In this document: positions 16,056 through 22,814 of the stretch, piece by piece
Position numbering within the stretch: position 1 is the first letter of the stretch
Layout: every line of letters begins with the position of its first letter
NCBI GenBank assembly: GCA_002347815.1
Contig: DDXV01000018.1
Location: forward strand, 121,597-146,974
Reading direction: 5' to 3'
Origin: Syntrophaceae bacterium UBA2251
GTDB lineage: Bacteria > Desulfobacterota > Syntrophia > Syntrophales > UBA2251
Length of the DNA: 25,378 nucleotides
Made by a program: the position numbers and the translations under genes
The notes under the pieces: model-generated
The model's input: the letters and a program-made list of their open reading frames with translations, nothing else
Databases searched by the model: none
Told to the model about the DNA's origin: nothing

Positions 16056-17693
16056 ATGGCGATCGATAAACTGCCGACGCCCGAAGAACTGAGCCATATC
16101 GACTACCGGCCTCCCGGGACCGGATGGCGGAACACCCCGGTGGATTTCCGCCCGGGGACCTGGTGTTACAGCGCCACCCCGAAGAGTCTGACCACCCTGA
16201 ACCTCCCCAACCCGCGCGTGTGGCAGCCGTCCGACGCCGACTGGAAACTGCCGGAGAACTGGCGAACAATCATCCTCGACGGCATGCGGGAGCGGCTGGA
16301 GAAGTACCGGTCGTTCCGCCTCTTCATGGACATCTGCGTCCGTTGCGGGGCCTGCGCGGACAAGTGCCACTTCTACATCGGGACGGGCGATCCGAAGAAC
16401 ATGCCGGTCCTGAGGGCGGAACTGATCCGGAGCGTCTACCGCCGCTACTTCACGACGGCCGGGCGCCTCTTCGGACCCCTGGCCGGGGCGCGGGACCTGA
16501 CCGAGGACGTCCTGAAGGAGTGGTTCTACTACTTCTACCAGTGCACCGAGTGCCGCCGCTGCTCCGTCTTCTGCCCCTACGACATCGACCAGGCGGAGAT
16601 CACGATGATCGGCCGGGAGCTTCTGACCCTCGTCGGCTGCAACATCAACTGGATCCTCGAACCGGCGGCGAACTGCTTCCGGACGGGGAACCACCTGGGC
16701 ATCCCGCCTCACGGGATCCGCGACATGCTCGATTTCCTGGCCGACGACATCGAGGACCGCACGGGCGTCCGCGTGGAGGCCCCCCTGAACCGGAAGGGCG
16801 CCGATATCCTCTTCGTCACCCCGTCGGGGGACTACTTCGCCGACCCGGGCACCTACACCTGCATGGGCTGCCTGATGCTCTTCCACGAGCTCGGCCTCGA
16901 CTACACGATGAGCACGTACGCCTCCGAGGGCGGGAACTTCGGCCTGTTCACCTCCCACGAGATGATCAAGCGCCTGAACGCCAAGATCTGCGCCGAGGCA
17001 AAACGCCTGGGCGTCAAGTGGATCCTGGGCGGCGAGTGCGGCCACATGTGGCGGGTCGTCCACCAGTACATGGACACGATGAACGGCCCGGCGGATTTCC
17101 TCGAGGTCCCCGTCTCTCCCGTCACGGGCACGCGTTTCGAAAACGCCGCCGGGACGAGGATGGTCCACATCGCCGAATTCACGGCGGACCTGATCCAAAA
17201 CGGCAAACTCAGGCTCGACCCCTCCCGGAACGACCATCTGAGGGTCACCTTCCACGACTCGTGCAACCCCGCCCGGGCCATGGGCCTCTTCGAGGAGCCG
17301 CGCATCATCTTGAAAAATGTATGCAACCATTTCTTCGAGATGCCGGCGGACACGATCCGGGAAAAGACCCTCTGCTGCGGCGGCGGGGCGGGGCTGGGCA
17401 CGGACGAGAACATGGAGATGCGGATGCGCGGGGGCTACCCCCGGGCGATGGCGGTCAAGCACGTCCGGGAACGGCACGGCGTGAACCGCCTGGCCTGCAT
17501 GTGCGCCATCGACCGGGCGACGCTGCCGCCCCTGATGGACTACTGGGTCCCCGGGGTCGGGGTCATGGGCGTGCACGAGCTCGTGGGCAATGCCCTCGTC
17601 CTGACGGGAGAGAAGGAACGGACGACGGACCTGCGGGGAGAGCCCCTCCTCCTGGCATCGCGCGCGGACGGGGTGGACGGGGCGAAGGGATGA
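16056..17693 (+). CDS. dsrK: DsrK, iron-sulfur catalytic subunit of DsrMKJOP
   Basis: Canonical DsrK of 545 residues on the cytoplasmic face, proposed to reduce the DsrC trisulfide. The N-terminus LPTPEELSHIDYRPP is typical and supports the ATG at 16056; the open frame extends 23 codons upstream from a GTG at 15987 without family resemblance. Two ferredoxin motifs are CVRCGACADKC (C94-C104) and CTECRRCSVFC (C163-C173). The CCG-like catalytic set is HDSC (C403), CCGGGAGLG (C440/C441) and ACMCAID (C481, C483), plus GGECGHMWR. The CxC ending is usual for DsrK. No strong ribosome site is seen, so translation may depend on dsrM. Confidence 0.95.
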   Translation: MAIDKLPTPEELSHIDYRPPGTGWRNTPVDFRPGTWCYSATPKSLTTLNLPNPRVWQPSDADWKLPENWRTIILDGMRERLEKYRSFRLFMDICVRCGACADKCHFYIGTGDPKNMPVLRAELIRSVYRRYFTTAGRLFGPLAGARDLTEDVLKEWFYYFYQCTECRRCSVFCPYDIDQAEITMIGRELLTLVGCNINWILEPAANCFRTGNHLGIPPHGIRDMLDFLADDIEDRTGVRVEAPLNRKGADILFVTPSGDYFADPGTYTCMGCLMLFHELGLDYTMSTYASEGGNFGLFTSHEMIKRLNAKICAEAKRLGVKWILGGECGHMWRVVHQYMDTMNGPADFLEVPVSPVTGTRFENAAGTRMVHIAEFTADLIQNGKLRLDPSRNDHLRVTFHDSCNPARAMGLFEEPRIILKNVCNHFFEMPADTIREKTLCCGGGAGLGTDENMEMRMRGGYPRAMAVKHVRERHGVNRLACMCAIDRATLPPLMDYWVPGVGVMGVHELVGNALVLTGEKERTTDLRGEPLLLASRADGVDGAKG

Positions 17694-17754
17694 AGCGGCG
17701 GGGCGAGGCGGACCCGTTCGGGAGCGCCTGCCGCCGGGAGAGGATCATCGGACC

Positions 17755-18192
17755 ATGAAGGGAACGGATCGCTGGAAAATCTTCGCGGGGCTCGCAGTCT
17801 TCCTCGCGCTCGTCGCCCTGCCCTTCTGGTACGGCGGGTGGGACGGGCCGGCGCCGGTCCTCGATCTCGACACCCCGGCGATCCGTCAACTGCCGGAGAG
17901 AAAATGCGTCGAGGCGACCCCGTTCATGCGGGCGAACCACATGACGCTCCTCGCCGACTGGCGGCGGATCTACGTCGCCCTGGACGGGCGGGAGATCGAG
18001 ATGAGCCTGTCCAGGACGTGCCTGCGCTGCCACAGCGACAAGACCCGCTTCTGCGACCGCTGCCATGACGACGCGGGCGTGAGTCCGGCCTGCTGGGACT
18101 GCCACGTCGTCCCGGAGGCGCAGCGTGAATCGCCGACGGTCACGCGCACGCAGAGGGGGGAACAGGGGGACCGTGCCCCCGTTTCCCGTTGA
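17755..18192 (+). CDS. dsrJ: DsrJ, membrane-anchored triheme cytochrome c
   Basis: A 145-residue periplasmic cytochrome with an N-terminal signal anchor (hydrophobic residues about 9-26, IFAGLAVFLALVALPFW). Three CxxCH haem sites occur at C89-H93 (CLRCH), C100-H104 (CDRCH) and C113-H117 (CWDCH). C51 in ERKCVEATPFMR matches the cysteine thought to act as an axial ligand to one haem. In DsrMKJOP it lies on the periplasmic side with DsrO. Beyond the third haem the last dozen residues (RGEQGDRAPVSR) are encoded by an imperfect palindrome and do not look like family sequence. It begins 61 bases after dsrK. Confidence 0.93.
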   Translation: MKGTDRWKIFAGLAVFLALVALPFWYGGWDGPAPVLDLDTPAIRQLPERKCVEATPFMRANHMTLLADWRRIYVALDGREIEMSLSRTCLRCHSDKTRFCDRCHDDAGVSPACWDCHVVPEAQRESPTVTRTQRGEQGDRAPVSR

Positions 18193-18233
18193 CGTCGTCG
18201 CACGGGGGAACAAGACCGGGGGTCGAGTCCCCG
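18158..18233. repeat. REP-like GC-rich palindrome cluster spanning the dsrJ 3' end
   Basis: GGGAACAGGGGG (18158-18169) pairs with CCCCCGTTTCCC (18176-18187) with two central mismatches, forming a hairpin that encodes the dsrJ tail and stop. A second copy of the GGGGGAACA core starts near 18204, and a small hairpin CGGGG/CCCCG lies at 18217-18233. The arrangement resembles small extragenic palindromic elements. It may lower read-through or stabilise the upstream mRNA. Confidence 0.5.
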
Positions 18234-18261
18234 ATGAAACCGGGATGCAGGGTTTAAGGTT

Positions 18262-19041
18262 ATGCACGGTAGCCGCAGAGACTTTCTGAAACTGACGGGC
18301 ATCGCCCTGATCGGCGCCGCCGTCCCCGACGCGCTGCTTCCGGCCGCGCTTGCGCCGGCGTGGGCGGGAGCGCCCGGCTACCGCGCGGACGCCCGCGCGC
18401 TCAAGGCCGCCCGCTGGGGGATGGCCGTCGACCTCGCGAAATGCCGCCCGGACTGCACGGACTGCATCGCCGCCTGCCACGCGGCCCACAACGTCCCCGC
18501 CTTCGGCCATCCGAAGGACGAGATCGCGTGGATCCGCCGGGAGACCTTCGGCCGGATCTTCCCCGCGCAGGTCCACGCGCACCTCGAACCCCGGCGTCAG
18601 GCGGGGCCGGTGATCGCCCTGTGCAACCACTGCGCGAATCCGCCCTGCGTCCGCGTCTGCCCGACGGGGGCGACCTTCCGGCGGCCCGACGGAATCGTCA
18701 TGATGGACTACCACCGGTGCATCGGCTGCCGGTTCTGCATCGCGGCCTGCCCCTACGGCGCCCGAAGCATGAACTATCGCGATCCCCGGCCGTTCATCCG
18801 CCGCATCGATCCCGGGTTCCCGACGCGGACGAAGGGCGTCGTGGAGAAGTGCAACTTCTGTGTGGAGCGGCTCGCCGTGGGAAAGCCGCCCGCGTGCGTC
18901 GCGGCCTGTCCGGAGAAGGCCCTCGCGTTCGGCGACCTGGAGGCGCCCGACTCCGCGGTGCGGCGCGCCATCGCCGGACGGACGGTCCTCCGGCGCAAAC
19001 CGGAACTGGGCACGGAGCCCCAGGTTTATTACACGTTATGA
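18262..19041 (+). CDS. dsrO: DsrO, periplasmic iron-sulfur subunit of DsrMKJOP
   Basis: A 259-residue ferredoxin-like protein exported by the Tat pathway: the N-terminus has SRRDFLKLTGIAL followed by a hydrophobic stretch and an AWA-GA cleavage-like site near residue 34-36. Four cysteine clusters follow, as in NrfC/DmsB-type subunits: CRPDCTDCIAAC, CNHCANPPCVRVC, CIGCRFCIAAC and CNFCVERLAVGKPPACVAAC, enough for four [4Fe-4S] centres. It should pass electrons between DsrP and DsrJ on the outer face of the membrane. It ends 21 bases before dsrP. Confidence 0.95.
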   Translation: MHGSRRDFLKLTGIALIGAAVPDALLPAALAPAWAGAPGYRADARALKAARWGMAVDLAKCRPDCTDCIAACHAAHNVPAFGHPKDEIAWIRRETFGRIFPAQVHAHLEPRRQAGPVIALCNHCANPPCVRVCPTGATFRRPDGIVMMDYHRCIGCRFCIAACPYGARSMNYRDPRPFIRRIDPGFPTRTKGVVEKCNFCVERLAVGKPPACVAACPEKALAFGDLEAPDSAVRRAIAGRTVLRRKPELGTEPQVYYTL

Positions 19042-19062
19042 GACGAGGAGCCGGGGGATGAC

Positions 19063-20220
19063 ATGCTAGAGAAGGCCCTGCACGGAAATCGCCGCTACTG
19101 GGGATGGCTCGCGTTCCTCGCCGCCGTCGTCGGCATGGGGGCGTTTTTCTACCTCCGGCAGCTCGGCTACGGCCTGGGCATCACGGGGATGAGCCGGGAC
19201 GTCACCTGGGGGCTCTACATCGCCCAGTTCACGTTCCTGGTCGGGATCGCCGCCTCGGCCGTCATGGTCGTCCTGCCCTATTACCTCCACGACTACAAGG
19301 CGTTCGGCCGGATCACGATCCTGGGGGAATTCCTCGCGGTCGCCGCCGTCGTCATGTGCGTGACCTTCATCGTCATCGATCTCGGCCGGCCGGAGCGCGC
19401 CTTCAACGTCCTGCTGCACCCCTCGCCCCGCTCGATCCTCTTCTGGGACATGGTCGTCCTGACGGGCTACCTCCTGCTCAACCTCGTTATCGGCTGGACG
19501 GTCCTGGAGAACGAGCGCAACGGCACGGCGCCGCCCGCCTGGGTCAAGCCCCTGATCTGGCTCTCGATCCCCTGGGCGATCAGCATCCATACGGTCACGG
19601 CCTTCATCTACGCCGGCCTGCCGGGCCGGGACTTCTGGCTGACGGCCATCATGGCCCCCCGCTTTCTCGCCTCCGCCTTCGCATCGGGGCCGGCGCTGCT
19701 CGTGCTCCTCTGCCTCGTCCTGCGGCGCTACGGCGGCTTCGACGCGGGCCGCGAGCCGCTCCAGGCGCTGGCCCGGATCATCGCCTACGCCCTGGCGGCG
19801 AGCCTCTTCTTCGTCCTCATGGAGCTCTTCACGGCCTTCTACAGCGGCATCCCCGGCCACGCGGAGCCGTTCCGCTACCTCTACGCCGGCCTGGACGGGC
19901 ACACGCGGCTTGTCCCGTGGATGTGGACCTCGGCCGTCCTGGCCGTCCTGGCCCTCGTGACCCTGATCGTTCCGGCGACGCGGCGCAACGAGGCCTGGCT
20001 CGCGCTCGCCTGCGTCGCCGTCTTCGCCTCGCTGTGGATCGAAAAGGGGCTGGGGCTCGTCGTCACGGGGTTCATCCCCTCCCCCCTGGGACGGATCACG
20101 GAATACGCGCCCACCGGCCCCGAGGTCGCGATCACGCTGGGCGTCTGGGCGCTGGGATTCATCATCCTGACGGCCCTCTACCGGATCGCCCTGGGCGTCA
20201 GGAAGGAAACGGAGGCCTAG
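19063..20220 (+). CDS. dsrP: DsrP, NrfD-family membrane subunit of DsrMKJOP
   Basis: A 385-residue integral membrane protein of the NrfD/PsrC family with about ten helices, expected to interact with the quinone pool and with DsrO. Recognisable stretches are SRDVTWGLYIAQFTFLVG near residues 45-62, the VIDLGRPERAFNVLLHPSPRS loop, SIPWAISIHTVTAFIYAGLPG, and FASGPALLVLL. The C-terminus FIILTALYRIALGVRKE is short and cytoplasmic. It follows dsrO closely, and the zinc dehydrogenase begins only six bases after its stop. Confidence 0.94.
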   Translation: MLEKALHGNRRYWGWLAFLAAVVGMGAFFYLRQLGYGLGITGMSRDVTWGLYIAQFTFLVGIAASAVMVVLPYYLHDYKAFGRITILGEFLAVAAVVMCVTFIVIDLGRPERAFNVLLHPSPRSILFWDMVVLTGYLLLNLVIGWTVLENERNGTAPPAWVKPLIWLSIPWAISIHTVTAFIYAGLPGRDFWLTAIMAPRFLASAFASGPALLVLLCLVLRRYGGFDAGREPLQALARIIAYALAASLFFVLMELFTAFYSGIPGHAEPFRYLYAGLDGHTRLVPWMWTSAVLAVLALVTLIVPATRRNEAWLALACVAVFASLWIEKGLGLVVTGFIPSPLGRITEYAPTGPEVAITLGVWALGFIILTALYRIALGVRKETEA

Positions 20221-20226
20221 GCGATC

Positions 20227-21429
20227 ATGAAGACCCTCTACGTCGAGACCACGCCCGCCCGCTTCCTCGCCGTCCAGGCCCTCCGCGGGCTCTGGCCGGG
20301 CGTGCTGTGGAGCCGCCTGTCGACGCTCCAGTATCGGGAGATGACGCCGCCCGCCCCGCCGGCCGGCTGGGTCCACGTGAAAAACCACCAGGGCGGGATC
20401 TGCGGGAGCGACCTGCACCTGATCTTCCTCGACGCCGATCTGGGCGTCCATCCGGCCCTCCTGCCGGGCAGCACGCGCAAGTACCTGGGACACGAACTCG
20501 TGGGGCACGTCCTGGAAGCGCCCCCGGACAGCGGCTTCAAGACGGGCGACCGGGTCATCCGGCAGATGCGCACCGGCGGCGGCTCCTGCCTGGCGCACGG
20601 CCTGGAACCTTGCGGCCCCTGCCGGGCGGGCCACTATCACCAATGCGAGCGGACGGGACTGCCGGATTCCATCGGCGGAGGGCTGAGCGACGAGCTTTAC
20701 CTCCCCGCCGGCGGCCTGATGGCCGTCCCCGGCGACCTCGCGGACGCGCAGGCGGTCCTGGTCGAGCCGGCGGCCTGCGCCATCCACGGGGTTCTGCGCG
20801 CGCCGCCCGGTCCCGGGGAGACGGTCCTCGTCTACGGGGCGGGAACGATCGCCTATTTCGTCCTGCAGGTCCTCCGGATCGTCTGTCCGGACTGCCGGAT
20901 CACGGCGATCGCCGAATTCCCCTTTCAGGAGGACATGGCCCGGCGGTGCGGGGCGGACGAGGTCTGGCTGGCCCACGACGACCTCCTCGCCAGGACGGCG
21001 GAGCGGACGGGAGGGCGGGTCGTCACCGGCCGGGCAAACCGCCAAACCCTCCTGGGCGGCTTCGATCGGATCTACGACTGCGTGGGCGTCGCCGCCACCC
21101 TGGGGCTCTCCCTGCGCCTCGCGCGGGCGCGCGGCGCCGTCATCCTGATCGGCGTCACCCTGAAACCCCTGACGCTGGATCTCACGCCGGTCTGGTACAA
21201 CGAGGTGAACCTGGTGGGCAGCGTCTCCTTCGCCGTCGAAGAGTGGCGGGGGGAGCGGATCCGGGACTACGACCTCGCCATCCGCTGGATGCGGGAAGGG
21301 CGGCTGAAGACGGAGGGGTTCGTCACGCACCGACTCCCGCTGGAACGGTACCGGGAGGCGATCCTGGCCGCCGTGCAGAAGGCGTCCAGCCGCTCGGTGA
21401 AGGTTGTGCTGGAGATGGAGCAGGGCTGA
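20227..21429 (+). CDS. Zinc-dependent medium-chain alcohol dehydrogenase
   Basis: A 400-residue medium-chain dehydrogenase. Catalytic zinc ligands are C59 in GGICGSDLH, H89-E90 in LGHELVG and probably E180 in LVEPAACAIHG. A structural zinc site is suggested by C121, C129, C132 and C140, although the spacing (C-x7-CGPC-x7-C) departs from the common CxxCxxCx7C. The Rossmann fold has VLVYGAGTIAY (about 201-210). It should oxidise an alcohol or reduce an aldehyde with NAD(P). It starts 6 bases after dsrP and precedes ackA and xsc, so sulfoacetaldehyde/isethionate interconversion or removal of another sulfonated aldehyde is a reasonable guess. The substrate is not determined by the sequence. Confidence 0.88.
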   Translation: MKTLYVETTPARFLAVQALRGLWPGVLWSRLSTLQYREMTPPAPPAGWVHVKNHQGGICGSDLHLIFLDADLGVHPALLPGSTRKYLGHELVGHVLEAPPDSGFKTGDRVIRQMRTGGGSCLAHGLEPCGPCRAGHYHQCERTGLPDSIGGGLSDELYLPAGGLMAVPGDLADAQAVLVEPAACAIHGVLRAPPGPGETVLVYGAGTIAYFVLQVLRIVCPDCRITAIAEFPFQEDMARRCGADEVWLAHDDLLARTAERTGGRVVTGRANRQTLLGGFDRIYDCVGVAATLGLSLRLARARGAVILIGVTLKPLTLDLTPVWYNEVNLVGSVSFAVEEWRGERIRDYDLAIRWMREGRLKTEGFVTHRLPLERYREAILAAVQKASSRSVKVVLEMEQG

Positions 21430-21433
21430 GGGC

Positions 21434-21480
21434 GAACGGTCAACGGCGAAAGGCGAAGGGAACGGTCCAAGGCGAAGGTC
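21434..21480 (+). repeat. Imperfect 26-base direct repeat between the zinc dehydrogenase and ackA
   Basis: GAACGGTC occurs at 21434-21441 and 21460-21467, each followed by an A/GGCGAAGG-rich tail. The unit is repeated about one and a half times. It fills most of the 84-base gap. It is probably a small intergenic repeat; no function is visible. Confidence 0.5.
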
Positions 21481-21513
21481 AGGCGACCCCGGGGAAAAGA
21501 TTTGAATGCAAAA

Positions 21514-22731
21514 ATGGCCATGAAGATTCTGGTTCTCAACTGCGGAAGCTCGTCGGTGAAGTACAAGCTCTACGATATGGAAAGCGGCCGGGCGGCGGCG
21601 CTCGGCTTTGCGGAACGGATCGGCCGGGCGGGCGCCGGGATCCGTCATCAGGCGGAGGGCGCGGCGGCCGTTTCCTTCGAACACCCCCTGCGGGATCACC
21701 GGGAAGCGCTGGAAATCCTCCTCGGGATGCAGCCCGGCGGTCCGCGGGCGGGCAGCATCGACCCCGCGGCAATCACGGCCATCGGTCACCGAGTGGTCCA
21801 CGGCGGCGAATATTTCCGGACCCCCGTGATCATCGACGACGCGGTCCTCGTCAACCTGAAGGCGTGCAGCATGCTGGCGCCCCTCCACAACCCCCACAAC
21901 CTGGCGGGAATCGAGGTCTGCCGGAAACTGCTGCCGGAGGTGCCGCAGGTGGCCGTCTTCGACACGGCCTTCCACCAGACCATGCCCCCCCTGGCCTACA
22001 CGTACGCGATCCCGCATCGCTACTACGACGCCTACCGGATCCGCAAATACGGCTTCCACGGCACCTCCCACCGCTACGTGGCCGAGCGCGCCGCCGAACT
22101 CGCGGGCCGTCCCCTGGCGGACCTGAAGATCGTGACCTGCCACCTCGGGGCCGGGTGCAGCCTCTGCGCCGTCCGCGACGGGCACTCCATCGATACGACG
22201 ATGGGCTTCACGCCGCTGGCGGGCGTCGTCATGGGAACCCGCTCGGGAGACATCGATCCGGCGCTCGTCCCGTTCATCGCCGACAAGGAGGGCCTGCCGC
22301 CCGCCGCCGTCATGGACATCCTGAACTCCCAAAGCGGGGTTTTGGGGATCTCCGGGATCTCCGGCGATTTCCGGGACCTCCTGAAGGCCGCGCGGGAGGG
22401 GAACGAACGGGCGACGCTCGCCCTGGACGTCTTCACGTACAGCATCGCCAAGGGAATCGGTTCGCTCCTGCCGGCCCTGGAGGGCCTCGACGCCCTCGTC
22501 TTCACGGCCGGCATCGGCGAGAACTCGCCCGACATCCGCCGGAGGATCTGCCGGCGTCTGGCGTATTTCGGCATCGCGCTGGACGACGGGAAGAACGCCC
22601 TCGCCCGGACGGAAACGGACGTCGCGACGCCGGAGAGCCGGGTCAGGATCTACGTCATCCCGACGGACGAGGAGCGCATGATCGCCCGGGAAACGCGGAA
22701 GCTCATCGATCCGGGGCGGGGACCCGGCTGA
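21514..22731 (+). CDS. ackA: Acetate kinase
   Basis: Converts acetyl phosphate and ADP into acetate and ATP. Motifs of the acetokinase family: MKILVLNCGSSSVKYKL at the N-terminus, GHRVVHGGEYF (about residues 88-98), FDTAFHQTMPP, the phosphate-loop stretch HLGAGCSLCAV with DTTMGFTPLAG, then GTRSGDIDP and FTAGIGENSPDIR. At about 405 residues it is complete. Start is uncertain: ATG at 21514 or 21520, the latter giving the classic MKILVLN start; a TTG at 21502 also lies in frame. It lies 83 bases before xsc, whose product is acetyl phosphate, so the pair gives substrate-level ATP. No phosphotransacetylase gene is seen here. Confidence 0.95.
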   Translation: MAMKILVLNCGSSSVKYKLYDMESGRAAALGFAERIGRAGAGIRHQAEGAAAVSFEHPLRDHREALEILLGMQPGGPRAGSIDPAAITAIGHRVVHGGEYFRTPVIIDDAVLVNLKACSMLAPLHNPHNLAGIEVCRKLLPEVPQVAVFDTAFHQTMPPLAYTYAIPHRYYDAYRIRKYGFHGTSHRYVAERAAELAGRPLADLKIVTCHLGAGCSLCAVRDGHSIDTTMGFTPLAGVVMGTRSGDIDPALVPFIADKEGLPPAAVMDILNSQSGVLGISGISGDFRDLLKAAREGNERATLALDVFTYSIAKGIGSLLPALEGLDALVFTAGIGENSPDIRRRICRRLAYFGIALDDGKNALARTETDVATPESRVRIYVIPTDEERMIARETRKLIDPGRGPG

Positions 22732-22802
22732 AGGGTGGCGGAAACCTGCCCCGCCGGGGAAGCGACGGGGTCAACCGGACAACGAACGGAATTCAACGCA
22801 AT

Positions 22803-22808
22803 GGAGGT
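22803..22808 (+). promoter_or_regulatory. Ribosome binding site of xsc
   Basis: GGAGGT lies 6 bases before the ATG at 22815 and fixes this as the start of xsc within a very long open frame that continues upstream. Confidence 0.8.
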
Positions 22809-22814
22809 ATCAAC

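Noticed and set aside
15980..16069. A 29-codon frame between dsrM and dsrK (ATG at 15980)
   Set aside because: It overlaps the dsrK start in another frame, has no family resemblance and no clear ribosome site. It could be a coupling leader, but nothing supports a product.
18204..18240. Possible tRNA T-arm (GGTCGAGTCC inside a GGGG/CCCC stem)
   Set aside because: It lacks the second T of the TTC loop, and no acceptor, D or anticodon arms fit around it. It is better explained as a small hairpin next to the palindrome.
19066..22332. A 1088-codon open frame on the minus strand
   Set aside because: It runs antisense to four well-supported genes, has no recognisable domain, and its Asp/Arg/Gln-rich composition is typical of antisense frames in GC-rich DNA.
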